A DNA stretch of 64,000 nt from Entonaema liquescens (Eukaryota; Ascomycota; Sordariomycetes; Xylariales; Xylariaceae), in the NCBI GenBank assembly GCA_902805475.1, contig CADCSX010000010.1, forward strand, positions 372,001-436,000. Reading direction: 5' to 3'. The notes under the pieces are model-generated. The model did not search any database, was not told where the DNA came from, and saw nothing but the letters and a program-made list of their open reading frames with translations. The position numbers and the translations under genes are program-made. Each line of letters begins with the position of its first letter. Within the stretch, counting starts at the first letter, position 1. This document shows positions 11,842-24,007 of the stretch, piece after piece.

Positions 11842-14800
11842 CTTCGCAAATAAGAGTCCTAAAATCGGAAACAAATATCGTAACAGCCGATTAATCGTCA
11901 AGCGAGAGGGTCATTGGCGAAGGGGGCCTCGACGAAGAATCGTATCAACACGTTCGTATCCTAAGCAGAGATGCCATTTACTATCGAAATCGCCGGGCGG
12001 GGAATTGAATTGAACCACGATCTACGCCTTCTCTTTTTTTTCTTTTTTTCTGCGATTAAACCTTCGAGAAGGAAAAAAAGGAAAATAGCGAAATAGCAAA
12101 TGATGCCGATCGTCGCAATATCCGCAGGCGGGAGTGCCAAGGTACGGATGAAGTTGGAAGTTGGCAAAGGATTAAAATAGTGGAATAGTAGTAGAATGAA
12201 TAAGTGGTCAAAGTTGTACGTTATTAGTTTAGGCCTTTTAGCCAAGGGAAAAAGGGTGGAGAAAGAGGTGCGACCATTCAAAAAAAGGACAAGGGACTTG
12301 GTGGATGGAGAAGCGCATAAGAAGGAAGGATTTGGGGGTAGAAAGTTAGAAAGTCTGACTGGTTTTAGTCTTGTCAGGTCCTGTGATAATGTAATAAACT
12401 CGCAGCTGCGCAAGCAAGCTAACTTTGAGACGGAAATGGGAAGTGGCAGAACGCTGCAGACGGTCCTGGTCGGGGCTGGATAGGTTGGATACTGGGGCGG
12501 TTTTGAACGCTTCGGCCGCACTTGATAGGTGGCGGTGGAACCGGAATTAACCAATCAAAAACTAGTTCCAGCGCTCTATTAGTAGGAGCACTCAGGTTCT
12601 AAGCCAGACAGGGAAATAGAGACGCAAGCTCTAGTAGACCCGTTTCGGCTCCTGATTTTAGACCTTGAATGAGTATCGTGTTCGAAACTGTCATCCAATA
12701 TTTGTCAAAAAGGGTGCATTACAAGTGTATACTAAACAATATAGTGTAGTCAATCAGCGCTTGCAGAGCTGACGATAATCTTTAGCAAACATTTATTTTA
12801 CGAAAAGTACCAAAGCGCCCTACATATGTAATAGACGCTCATATGTATGTTATCTTATTACATCATGAACCATTTACAGTAATCAAGTGGGAGCACAGGA
12901 CAATAAGATCGGCAATGTGACTTGCAGAGGTCCAGGGTTTTAGTGAGGTTCAAATGTTATTGGCACAATTTACTGGTAAACCCTACTAAAGATTGAATCC
13001 AACGGCACCAAAACGGACAATAAACAGAATCGTTTACGACGTCGTTTTTATCTAATAGGAAAGGCTGGGCTTAATTGCGATTTCAGGACGTTCATATTTT
13101 AAAACACTTCATATAAGTCGTTTCTTCAACTTGTACGGATTCGGTGATAGTGGCGATATTCAATTTCTTTATATACGGTGGCGCATAGACCTTTCATTCC
13201 AAAACATATTGTTGTCGGCTACGCAGGCATTCTAGATCTCCAGGGAGATACTAGATAGGCACTTATGATACAGCCTGATATATGATACACCGTCTCGTCT
13301 AAAAGAGTATGGGCGCAGGTATCTAAGGTGTCTATTCTACTGCCCAATTTATTGCGCCGCTGTCGCACTCATAGACACTCCAAGGCGGAAAGGGAAGCTG
13401 GATAGAAAGAAAAGAAACCCTGAAGGTATTATTAATGTTCTAGTGCATGATACAGAATATAGGTATGACGGCTGTGCCTATATATTTCCACGCATCAAGT
13501 TGTCCTGCAGAAACACCTTTCACAAATACACTTATATGTAAGTAAGTGCCTCATATTAAATTACGGGTGAGTCTAAGATAGCTCAATAGTCGACAGTCAT
13601 ACCCTGAAGCTGCAATGTCCTGCATCGACCCTCGGGATCCTAAGACTGCTGCTTTCTTAGTGGATGTCGGAATCTAATTAAGGAAGTATAGATCTATCTA
13701 AGACCTTTCGATGCTACGTAAGCGTGGCAGAGCCCAAGTCATGCATTCGGGAACGATACTACAATAATACAGTAAGATATGTCCTTCTTGAAGGGAATAA
13801 GGGCAGGCTAGATGAGTAGCGTCGAATAGCATCGCGTCGAACGATGATAAGGGAACAAATTTATCGGCATTGATTTCCAGTTAAATTCGCCGATACCTCA
13901 TCACTGCTCGCAAACGTTCGGAATGATCAATGCACTGCGTCAAGAAGAAGCACAAATTACGTGTTCACGTTACTCCTGACTTCATCAAAAGTTCCAGGCT
14001 CAGCTCAGCGCGAGCTTTACGCTTGCTACTTAACTCAAATACATAGTGGACGTTAAAGGTTTACTTCGACATGATTCGTTGCCGCAATGGCTCCGACCTA
14101 AATTCCAATTAAATGCAAATGAGTAGCATGTGCTTCGTGGCTGTTAGCGAGCACGCGATAATGTTGTCCTAGTAATCCTCGGTCGTCTTTATTATGCCGA
14201 TCAGATGCAGCTGCTATCACCGCTCCACGAATCATAGATATCGCAACCGAACAGCCTCAAAACGCATATCCTCCTTTTACACGAGTGGCTTTGAGGTTTC
14301 GGGCGTCGTTAGATCTTCGAGGCATTTATTTCTAATAGACCTATTTCTGACAGCTATGTGGATCAACTCTTTGGCGCAGGACGTACAACTTGCTGAAAAC
14401 TTGCACTACACATCTTGATATACCTCTAAACTAACCTAGATCATTCCTATATGGGGCATCTGCGAGGCCATTCGGATCGCTCGGTTTGACAGCGCCTCTT
14501 TTCTGATGCCCAGAACTTTGTCACTGCTAGACGATTCGTGCCAAGTATGTAGTGTATTTATTTGTCAACGGCTAAACCAATAGCACTTAAGGTAGCAACC
14601 GAAAGGCAATAAGGCTGATCAGAGTGCCAAGGACATCGTGGACATTTGGAGCAATTAGTTATAGGTCGTCTAACCTGCTAATGAGCTTTATGGATTAGTA
14701 CCGTTTTCCCACGATTCCGTAAATGAAACTCCGTCGAGTTCCATTCACCGACATCAATTGCAAAACGGTCACTTTTTGTTATGGCTAACATTCATACGTA

Positions 14801-15618
14801 TCATTAAAGGTGGACTTGGCGGGGGAGAACAATCACATTGGTCTATTAATGCCATATGGGGCTTCCATGAGGTCATTCTCGACAACGGACGATTAATGTC
14901 GATCTCTTAAGGAGCTAATGCAGGATAGCCGCTTAAGTATCCTATCCCACGACTCGCGTCGGATAGGGTTCGTTATGTGCGAATGTTTTTCTTCTATCTA
15001 ATTTCATTATATAAATAAATATATGAGGCTTGAGGTGTGATACAGCAGCCATGTCTGAGAAGTATTAGTTTGTATGCTAAGGAGAAGAAATTAGGGGCTT
15101 AAGGGGGTAACTAAATTGTAACTAAATTGTAACTAAATTGTAACTAAATTGTAACTAAATTGTAACTAAATTGTAACTAAATTGTAACTAAAATAGGGAA
15201 TGGCCTCCCCCAGATTACGGAAGTTACCAGAGGTTTGATACCAAAACCCCACTAACTTAGTTGAATCTGTTTAGGTCTCCACTAGCCCCGCGACCGCAAA
15301 GTCTTTTGTTATGGATAGACGATATGCATGTATAGTCGATCGTGGCAGCTGACTGGTTATACTTTCCTAAATCCGGTAGACTAGTACGGAGGGAAAGCGC
15401 TTTCCTTCTACAACTCTTCCGCGCTTTACCACCGGTCACTATCCACCCGAGCCGAACCGAACCCAAGCAAATTCTCAACTACGCCCATCTACACACCTAA
15501 CCTAACACACCTAGGGAACGCTATCTAAGCTTACTGAGATACTACCTACTTACCTAAGTAAGCTACCCGCTTTTAGTATTCTCATCACACGACAAACCAC
15601 CTCTCCCTGCCTTGTCCG
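11842..15618. other. 3.8-kb gene-poor region
   Basis: The stretch lies between the start of the RING gene and the start of cyclophilin H. Several short open frames exist, but none has a plausible start, splice structure or recognisable motif. It contains an 11-bp tandem repeat (annotated separately) and a CCTATCC/GGATAGG inverted pair near 14938-14968. Base composition is ordinary, not AT-saturated, so a heavily RIP-mutated transposon is not evident. Confidence 0.5.
15107..15192. repeat. 11-bp tandem repeat, unit GTAACTAAATT, about 7.8 copies
   Basis: Seven perfect copies of GTAACTAAATT start at 15107 and are followed by a 9-base partial copy. The array has no internal mismatch, so it is probably young and length-variable. 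It sits in non-coding DNA about 430 bp upstream of the cyclophilin start. Confidence 0.95.
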
Positions 15619-16561
15619 ATGGCGCCAACCCAGCTTCCGGCTTCCGGAAACCCTTTGTAAGTCTCCAAGGCATTTTCTTTCTCCCGCTGTGGCTTAGCAG
15701 GCCTCGTCAGCCGTACCCGGGCTTCCGGAGCTGCCCTACTGATCAGATGGAACTACTAGGGTTTTCTTTGATATTACGCTCGGAGGTAAGCATTTCCGAA
15801 TCTATTCCCGCCCAGACAACCAGAAGGCCAAGAATCACAACCTCATCTCAGTCTTGAAATGTGTCACGTGACGTAGCAATGTTTTATTATACAGCACATT
15901 ATGATGGGTTCTAACTAGGTACAGGCGAGCCTCTCGGACGGGTTACTTTTGAGCTCTTCAAGGACACTGTCCCTCGCACCGCAGAGAACTTTCGCCAGTT
16001 CTGTACAGGCGAGTCCAAGAACAGTCGAGGCCAGAGTCAGGGTTATAAGGGAAGCAAATTCCACAGAGTTGTATGTCTTCTGCAGCGGTTCTCAAGGTAA
16101 ATGTATGCTAATGTGTTATAGATTAGCAATTTCATGATTCAGGGCGGAGACTTTCTTAACGGCGATGGCACTGGTAGCACTGTAAGTTTACTCGGGGACA
16201 CTAATAGATGGAAAATACTAATTGCCCTTGTAGTGTATCTACGGCACCAAACAGTTCCAGGATGAAAACTTCGACTTAAAACACACCCAGAAGGGTCTTC
16301 TTTCCATGGCTGTAGGTCCTCTTGTATTAACTTCCCTCATCTATACTAATGGTATAACAGAACTCGGGCCCAAATACTAATGGGTCTCAATTCTTTATCA
16401 CTACGGTGCCCACTCCTCACCTTGATGGAAAGCATGTTGTCTTCGGTAAAGTTGTCGATGGCTTAGATGTTATCGAGAAGATAGAAAAAACGAAGACTGG
16501 TAGACGTGGACGGGATATACCGGACATGGATGTGGTCATTGCCCAATGCGGTGAGATGTGA
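15619..16561 (+). CDS. cypH: Peptidyl-prolyl cis-trans isomerase H (cyclophilin H)
   Basis: Six short exons assembled by hand: 15619-15656, 15760-15785, 15925-16070, 16122-16181, 16234-16311 and 16361-16561. All introns are GT-AG and all junctions are in phase, giving 182 aa. The product carries the cyclophilin signature in order: VFFDITLGG, GRVTFELFKDTVPRTAENFR, the FHR motif with the catalytic Arg, FMIQGGDFLNGDGTGS, GLLSMANSGPNTNGSQFFIT, and HVVFGKVVDG. The GESKN/RGQSQGYKG loop and short C-terminus (VVIAQCGEM) fit the USA-CyP/PPIH class, a prolyl isomerase of the U4/U6.U5 snRNP. In the usual VIKDFMIQGG stretch the KD is replaced by Ser-Asn. The 26-nt second exon makes this gene easy to miss. 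Confidence 0.93.
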
Positions 16562-16973
16562 GGGCCATTACTCAGAACAGTAGGAGTTCCCATGCTACTA
16601 TAAAGCCTAAATAGTTATTCACTACGCGTGAGTTTACCGTCAAGCATATAAATCATAGCAATGCTGATGCTTTGTTAGGGCAGGTTACTAGCTACCTCTA
16701 TCTGGGCTGCTTGGGTTCTTTGTATGGCCTGGTGTTTCTAGTGTTTAGTGTATTTAGCGGGAAAATTAAGAAAACAATTATATTGTTCCCTTATGAACTC
16801 GACCAGTTGCTTTCTCTTTTGAATTTTTTGAAAGACGAAAGCGGTACCTAAGGATAAGGCACTCTCTTTTCGAAACCCATCCAGCTTCCAGCTTTAAGTC
16901 AGCGCTTTCACTACTTAACCATTTCCAACTCTCTTTATTTTCAAACTCCCAGATCCCACATTGATTGCCCAAG
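16562..16973. other. Intergenic region, cyclophilin H 3' / acyltransferase 5'
   Basis: This is the terminator and 3' UTR region of cyclophilin H followed by the promoter of the downstream same-strand gene. A pyrimidine-rich tract precedes the start at 16974. Nothing else is visible. Confidence 0.45.
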
Positions 16974-18325
16974 ATGAATTATCATCCTCTCATTGATACC
17001 TTCGCGATTGCTATACTCGGATCGATTGTCATCGGGTTCACATCCTCTTCATCATCACTTCGACTAATCTTCTTATCCATTTTGGCCTATTTGACGTTTC
17101 ATTGTCTTTCAAACTGCCCAGAATATATCAAAAATGATATTTGGGCGTCAACCTTAGGGGGATATACGCTTTTCTCGTTCTTGCACTACCTAGATGTTGC
17201 CGTGCTTAGTGGATGGAGCTTCGACGCTCACGGTCCTACGAATGACTCAATCAACCGAAATAGAAGACCCGGCAGTTTAAGGAGATATTCGAACCCGAGA
17301 CGACCACGTCAGCTCAGAGTACTGTCCCGCGTGAAGTTCGGCTTGTCAACTTTCTTCTCGTGGCGCTTCGTGAATACGCCGTACCAAGCTAGGACCGGGC
17401 CTCGGCTGCAAAACAGTCTGTACTCTTATTGTCGCTTCCTCTTTAATACTGGCCGGACTATAATTATTTGCTATATAGCATTATATATAGTGGGCTCTTT
17501 GCGAGGCAGATATGTTACGACTAAGCTTTATCCTCTGGATGCAGTTAGATGTACGGTTAGATTTACAGTTAGATTAGTTTCCAAGACCGGAGAAGTCTCG
17601 CTCAGGGAACTTGTTACAAGATATCTCGCCGCTATTGAACTCGGTGTACGCCTGCTATCGTTGCAGCGTGTAATATACGCAATCGCAGCATTTATTAGTG
17701 TGGCTACGGGGCTTAGTTCCCCATTTGACTGGCCTCCTCTTAATGAGCCTACCTGGAGATCTTTGAGTTTAAGACGCTTTTGGAGGTATGTGTTTCGAGT
17801 CTTGAGGCCGATATTAATGAGCTAACCAATATCTAGCATATTTCCGCTTCAGACAGATAGCCATTCGTTGTATGCATTGGTGAATTACCTGATACACAAC
17901 GTCTTGCATCTACCACAAGGCGGAAAGCCGGTTCGATACGTGCGTCTATGCTTGAAATTCGTGATATCCGGCGCCATCTATCTTGCTATCGACTTTTCTT
18001 CAGGTAAGTTACTAGAAACTAAGCGTCTCATCAGAGAATCATCATTAAAAGGAATAATTTAGGAATATCCATTTATGAGTCTAGGGCACTGCGCTTCTTC
18101 TCAATCCAGCCACTAGGTATTCTTATCGAAGATGTGGTTAGCATACTGCCCGGTATCAACCGACTTCCGCGAACTGTGCAACATTGCTTTAGTTTTATTT
18201 GGTTGAGTTTATGGATGACATGGACAGCGCCTGGCTATCTAGACCCTCTCATCCAAAACAGCATATCAGCTAGCGGATGTGTGTTCTTCCGTATTATCAG
18301 ATATCTCAAACGAAAATTGTGGTAA
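16974..18325 (+). CDS. Wax-synthase-like membrane acyltransferase homologue lacking catalytic His
   Basis: Three exons: 16974-17785, 17837-18003 and 18063-18325. The introns are 51 and 59 nt and in phase, giving 413 aa. It is a polytopic membrane protein with helices near residues 10-50, 60-85 and 150-175 and several after 230. The conserved fungal wax-synthase/MBOAT-like landmark is present: PFDWPPLNEP followed by SLRRFW. In that family RFW is normally followed by a WHQ motif, and a second His sits in an SGxxH motif. Here the sequence reads RFWSIFPLQTDSH, and the second site reads VISGAIYLAI. Both expected histidines are therefore absent, although the scaffold is intact. It could be a diverged enzyme with other chemistry or a non-catalytic paralogue. 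Family assignment is by motif only. Confidence 0.72.
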
Positions 18326-18464
18326 AGATAATGAGTGTAAACCTACCTGACTTGCAGGTATTTAGGATCTAGGTAGTAGTCATATCTTAATTCCAACATC
18401 TATTCCAATGTATATTGAACCATCGTATTCCAGTATGTACCTAGCACAACAGCAGCCTAGACAC

Positions 18465-20369
18465 TCAACCTCTAGTCCATCCAGTCTGCCACTTTACCTT
18501 ATTAAGGATTGGAAAAATATGTGCCTCGGTGTTGAATACAACCTCAGTAAGAGGAATGAAGTCGTTGGGACTGAATAGGAGATATAGATACTTGAGAGTT
18601 TCTGCCTGGAAAGCCATGAAATGTAAGTTTTCATCTTTAAGGAATAATACGCGAGATAGGCATAGTGTCAGGTGTTGTTATGACTTACCAGCCAAAAGCT
18701 TTCCATATTATCCCTTGGGGGTGGTGGGACGGCGTTGACGTTGTTCACAGAAGTGTAACCCTGATATTGGCTTAGTTTGGTATGCTTCTCGAATGCGTTG
18801 AATATCCTCCAGCCCCATTCGCGATAGAGGGAATCTTCAGTAACACGCCACATCATGAATAGGCTCTCGACGGTCTCCGGTCGTTGTAGGTTGTGTGCAT
18901 CTAGTGGTTTGATGATATAATCCTTCTTCCACGCTGCCAAGGAATTTCTGGTGTGTGCTAGAGGTCGATCGCCCGGCGCCGGATTCAGGTCTTCTTCATT
19001 GGTATTGAACCACACAATTTCAGGGCCAAGCCCTGTCTCTGTCACGGCATACATTCCCCAGCAGGTTTTCATTAGATCGCGCGCGAGCTGGATTTGTTCC
19101 TCCTTCTTGTCATCCCAACTGGACCATGTGCGTGCTTCAGACAAGGTATGACCCCGTGTGGCCCCGATGGCGATCAATCCAGGTAAGAAGCAGACGAGGT
19201 GATCCATTTTAGGTGACAGCGACCCACCAATTCCTTGCGGGAGTTCGGCGACAAACTTGAGACCTGAATGTTTAGTAGTGGTGATAAGGTGTTTTTGAAT
19301 TCCTTCCAAGGCCTCTTCCCACATGTCCTGATAGACGGGCTCCTGCCCGGAGGTTTGTAAGAATTGTTTGACTAAATATTCTTGAACATGTTAGCAGTTA
19401 CCTACTAGATTATGGTATTGTGCGAATTCGAACCATAATACGAGTCGCCACGGCTCCCAAGTCGAATTTCCCTCGATGTGAACCTTCCTGATTCTGGGTG
19501 TACGAAAATAGGAACCAGGCCGTCTTTGGCGTGATTATCACTGAGCACCTTCATCACCCTCTCAGCTTTCCGCCAGTAAGTATCATTACCTGTTAGGTAA
19601 GATAGATACTTCATTTCGAGCTGTAGCGTCCCAGCTTCGGCTGTAGACGATGATCCCCCGTCTGCATGGGATATGATACCCCTTGCTTTAGACAGATGCA
19701 CGCTAGCATAAGGAATACCGGAGCGTGATTCGTAAGCCGGTAGCAACCTGTCGGCAAGCTCCACCGCCTTGGTTAGATATACAGAATCTCTACGAGATGC
19801 AACGTCGGGCAACTTTGTAGTCAGATAGTGCGCCGACAAGAGTCCTCCAAGCATGCGGATAGTCGTCTCGAATGTGTTCACGTCTTGGTCTTGATCGTAG
19901 TTTAACTTGCGCTGTAACCATTTCCGAGGTTCAGCTAGGCGATCGGTAAGGTTCATGAGCATGATTGTGTCGAGGCTGTCGACGATAATCCACCCTAAGC
20001 CATTGGGACTCATCTGAGAACCCTTCTCCGAGACAGGATGGTATCTATCGTGACCTAGTTTCGTATGGAGTCAGTATCCTATTGACAGACTTCAATCAGC
20101 AACTAACCCCAGGCATTGGCAGAGTACGCGTCCCAACTTGTGATAAAGGCGTTCTTCACCTCTTCTCGTCGAATATCCCAGTTCACATAACTCCCAGCAT
20201 GATGATAAAATCCAATAGGATTATCATTTGACCATTTAAATAGAGCTACTACAACGGATAGAGCCAAGATTAATATGGCTTGGAGCCTAAATAGAGATTT
20301 TAAGAACGAGGGGGAACGAGAATGCTGTAAGTTACGACGGGCTGTCACTTTTTGTCTTCGGGTCGGCAT
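18465..20369 (-). CDS. ER class I alpha-1,2-mannosidase, GH47
   Basis: Four exons: 20369-20108, 20054-19434, 19380-18689 and 18605-18465. The introns are 53, 53 and 83 nt and all junctions are in phase, giving 571 aa. It is a type II membrane protein: a short basic cytosolic N-terminus, then a single helix (AILILALSVVVALF). The lumenal GH47 (alpha/alpha)7 catalytic domain shows SPNGLGWIIVDSLDT, FETTIRMLGGLLSA, GSRGDSYYEYLVKQ, PGLIAIGATRG, PETVESLFMMWR, ESFWLAETLKYLYLL and the terminal FNTEAHIFP loop, whose Thr binds Ca2+ in family members. It trims mannose from N-glycans in the ER. The first true ATG (MPTRRQK) is used; an in-frame extension upstream lacks an ATG. The donor at 19433 (GTTCGA) is non-standard but phase and conservation support it. 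Confidence 0.92.
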
Positions 20370-20855
20370 ACTTCTTCTGTTCGTTAGCGAAGCTAGACAA
20401 GAGCTGAAGAAAAGAGAAATACGATGCAATATGGTGTCTGGTCAAGCAGCCGAAGCAAGATAGCAGTGGACTGCGAGAAAAATGTGCTCTTTTTTGAAGG
20501 GAAAGGTTATGTACCCCTGTAATGACATACTGGCTGTCATAGGAGACACCCCCTAATTAGTAGCAAACAGTGTTTGCTCGGTTGCCATCCCTACATTGTA
20601 TTTTTGTCCCAGTCTGTGGCTTGTGCGTTTAGTTGCCTGCTAACCAATCGACTCCTCGCATGGGGGTTGGGGAGAACTTGGTATCCAGGCGGCTCTCACA
20701 AATATAATGCTGTCCCAAACGATTAGCCGGTACGTAAGGGCTCCGGCGAACCCGGAAACTATATAATGTAGCCATCACTTTATCCCATGGTTGAAGGCAT
20801 TTCATCACATATATCTTACAACACAAATAAGCTTTAAATCACAAGTGAAGCCGCC
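20370..20855. promoter_or_regulatory. Divergent promoter region, mannosidase / membrane protein
   Basis: The region separates two divergently transcribed genes. A TATATAATG stretch at about 20759-20768 lies some 90 bp before the plus-strand start. Nothing else is recognised. Confidence 0.35.
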
Positions 20856-21875
20856 ATGACAACGGTATACCCGGCGGTGACTAGTAATGGCGTGGTTACT
20901 TCTTTCATTCCTCTTACAACTTCATACACACCATCAACCGGATGCAGCGAATACTTTCGACTTAATGGGCCTGGCCTTATGGCCTTCGATCCGGGGTATG
21001 GATTAGATATTGATACCGATGTGCGTTGCATGCCTTCTGCTGTAACCACGTGGTGGGAACAAGGTCGGTTGGGAAATGACGATGATGGTCATACTGCTAT
21101 CAGCCTGGGGCCTATGGTATGCCCACATGAATGGCAGACAGTGGCCAGTTCGGTAGAGGACAAATCAAGTACACTTGCTATGTGCTGTCCCTCGTACGTT
21201 TGACCATACCCCCCTCTACCTTTATTAGGCCGCCGCTGAGTTGTTCGCCTCTAGAGGCTACTATCTAGATGACGGCATTCCAGGCTCAGTTGTTGGAGAC
21301 TGTCTGTCAGATGTATCAGCAGGTTTGGTTTTGACTTACGCGTCGACATCGTCAGATAATTCAGAGCTCTGGCATATAAAAACAACGAGTCTGACGCAAA
21401 GCTCTGTAGTGGGCGCTATTGCTGTTGTGGGCTGGAACATCGAGTTAGCAAAGCCAACGACAGAGACTTCATCGAGTTCCCCACGATTCCACTCGATTCT
21501 ACATCTACCTCTGTGCCTTCTTTGTCACCAAGCCCCTCATCATCATCGGATACATCGTATCACATGAAACCAGGAGTAGCCGCTGGAATTGGAATAGGAG
21601 TAGGATTGGGCGTAATCGGAGTGGCCGCGTTGCTAGTCGCGGTCTACTTGATGAGAAGACGGAAAAAGAAGAGCCTGGAGGAGACACTCGAAACACAACA
21701 CCAAGACGGTGGTGCAATTTTCCCACAGCGACTTCGACAAGAGCTCCACGAGGAGGGAACTCAAGCTAAGCATGAGTTACACGACCCACAGACTGGACGG
21801 CATGAACTGCAGGGGGTTTTTCAGTATCTCGGCCAACACCAGAATCCTCCACCCCCGGCTGAGTTACACGAGTGA
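20856..21875 (+). CDS. Single-pass membrane protein with Cys-rich ectodomain (frame break)
   Basis: Exon 1 is 20856-21193, the intron is 21194-21254 (GTACGT ... CTCTAG), and exon 2 is 21255-21875. The splice gives CCPSGYYLDDG, a CCPSGY-type motif common in fungal extracellular proteins of this architecture. The order is an ectodomain without a clear signal peptide, a Ser/Thr-rich linker, one transmembrane helix (GVAAGIGIGVGLGVIGVAAL...), a stop-transfer RRRKKK and a cytosolic tail. The linker changes frame at a C4 run (21479-21482). One extra C would read straight through into Pro-Thr-Ile-Pro-Leu-Asp-Ser-Thr and on to the helix. Such proteins are often annotated as hypothetical and some resemble surface sensors; no function can be assigned. 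It is divergent from the mannosidase. Confidence 0.65.
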
Positions 21876-22820
21876 TAAATGAAATTAGCGTGCGTCCAAC
21901 CAGTAACGCGCCAGCAGACATCACGATTGTTATGACTCGAATAACCCTCAGAGAGTTCTAATTTGGTATCAGCGACGACGAAGGCAGAGGAACTAACTTC
22001 CAACGTCCCCTGAGAGGTTGGATTTTAGGTGTCACAATGCCTGTACCTCACGACTTTGTACTTACGTTTCCAACACCGTAACTCATTGATTGTCTCCCTT
22101 GCATAAAAACCAACTGGGATAAATAAACTACGCCGCCTATCACGAAGTTAAGCGCGCTGGTATCAGTATCTGGAGGCCAATAGGAGAGAGTTGTGGCAAG
22201 GATAGATCTTTTCGTCCTCGTTTCCTCTATATCCAGGAGCTCGGAACTATGTCGGCGTTAAGTCCATATTTTACATAGCAAAGTTGTTATATCCTGATTA
22301 GAAGGCTAGTCTCGGGAGTGTTTGCTGTTTAACTGACGTATGATTTCACTTCCACTTGCTTTTCAGTATTCGTTACGACAATTGGCTGGGAAGAAGAGAA
22401 TGAATGGTTTATGTAAGTAGGTACTTAAACTACTAGATATTATTAGATTGACCAATAATATTTGGCTATCATAATTTTCTTTTTCTTTCCTATTTTATAC
22501 CATGTAGAAGAGAAGAGAGTTTCGGTCCTTTTGAGAACACAAGGGTGACTTCACAATCTCAGAATCTAGGCCTATCTTACCATCTACCTTGATAGGTCTC
22601 CATATGTATAGCATGTATGATCAAGCTGGATTATTTGACAGCTTATCTGCCCGCCTGGAGATATGATTTTCTGGGGAATTAGCCTTGGTTCTTGAGGCTA
22701 CGCTTAGATAAACTATGTATAATGTATGGGTATCATATGCTTGCTCATTTGGTCTTGAGTAAGAGGTTGTTCGTGAAATTACCCCTCTAGCACCTCGACA
22801 ATCGCACACCATCACTGCTT
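21876..22820. other. Intergenic region
   Basis: The stretch is AT-leaning and sits between convergent genes. I found no supported coding sequence, RNA gene or structured repeat. Confidence 0.5.
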
Positions 22821-24007
22821 CTAATTTACATCAATCCCCGGTCCAGAGATGCTTTCTTCTTCATCTTCGTCCCGTCCCCTTTTGATGCCTCGCTTTTCGT
22901 CCCACTGTCCATCACTCTTCTTTTCTTCTGTTAGGGACATGTGTTCTAGCAACCGATCGCGAAGTGTCTCTATTGGTTTGCTGCTTAATTCATCGCAGAA
23001 GATTTGTAATGAACCGGCAGCTCTATGATTAATTTGGATGTGCAAGCTTGTCAAGGAAAGCAGCGGGAACGTCGGCCATATAGAGCGGTATGGCCTCCTT
23101 GTTCTTTCCGTCGGTCAGGATCAGCTTTGTCTGGAAGTGCGAGGACTAGTCAGTATGTGTTTAAACTAAGTACTTTGCTCATACGAGGAGAAACTCACAG
23201 TAAATACTTCGCTAGCCATGTCTGGACGGTTTTCATCCTCCCACTGCTTCTGTGCCTGGGCCAGTGCAATCAAGGCGGCAACTATATAGGGGTCGCGATA
23301 CCTAGCGGTCAGTGGGGATAATTCGACGGAGATGGATACGGCGGAGGGCAGTGACTGGAGCGTTTCTCCACCAGTCATCCCGACAGAAGATTTCCTGGCG
23401 AAGGTTACCGATGTCAGCTCCATAGTAGAGATATATAACCAAAGGGAAAGGCGGTACGGCCGCCTTGTCGCCGCCCAGGAGCTCCGGTAGGGGTTTTGCT
23501 AGGCGACGTGGGCACCGGCGGTTGAAGATAAAGCACGGAATGGGGATGCCAAAGTGTGTACCATCAAAGCAGAAGTCAATATGTCGCCTACTCAGATCAG
23601 GCCTAAGGATGCCGTAATCGAGCAGCGCGATCATAGACACCTGTCGAAACGCTGAACCTTGGCCCTGGGCCACTATTCGAGCATTCTTGATGGACTTGTA
23701 TGGGGTTGCCTGCCGCTCATCACCCTCGAGATCATCATCGGTACTGCTACTCAAAATATTGTTGTCTGTGGCTGAGGGAATGACGAGTTTTGGTCGTAGG
23801 AGAATGGAGGCTGCGTTGGCCAGCAGCTTGGGCGGCAAAGATGAAGTGGCATCCCAAGAGGTCGAGCTGGCGTCCAGTCCAACGCGGAGGAGGGACAAGC
23901 AATCGCTCACGACAATGGAGCCGAAGTAATTGATTGATAGAAGCCGTATTCGAATTCTCCATGTCTATGTCATCCCCAACAGCAGGAGAATCCTTGCTGC
24001 AATCCAT
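22821..24007 (-). pseudogene. Frameshifted fungal hypothetical gene
   Basis: Reading leftward from an ATG at 24007, coherent protein sequence passes through three frames. MENSNTASIN moves into YFGSIVVSDCLSLLRVGL near 23925. The block ending CRDDWWRNAPVTALRR moves into ISVELSPLTARYRDPY near 23355. A normal intron (23198-23131, GTGAGT ... TTCCAG) leads to an exon reading TDGKNKEAIPLYMADV, which breaks near 23050 into HIQINHRAAGSLQ. Each change is equivalent to one extra base. The C-terminus is basic/acidic (KRGIKRGRDEDEEE). Only the second change is near a C dimer; the others are not at long homopolymers, so genuine decay is plausible. I do not recognise the family by name. A DPYIVAALIALAQAQ helix is its clearest landmark. 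Confidence 0.55.

Noticed and set aside
11961..12554. Minus-strand open frame of 197 codons upstream of the RING gene
   Set aside because: No family motif, low-complexity Phe/Leu/Lys composition, and no splice to the RING exon that improves it. Probably 5' flank.
14194..14418. 74-codon plus-strand frame in the gene-poor region
   Set aside because: No conserved motif, no splice context, and composition like the surrounding non-coding DNA.
21194..21228. 35-nt intron ending TTATTAG in the membrane-protein gene
   Set aside because: Too short for a fungal intron and gives the wrong phase. The later acceptor at 21253-21254 gives 61 nt and a sensible CCPSGY junction.
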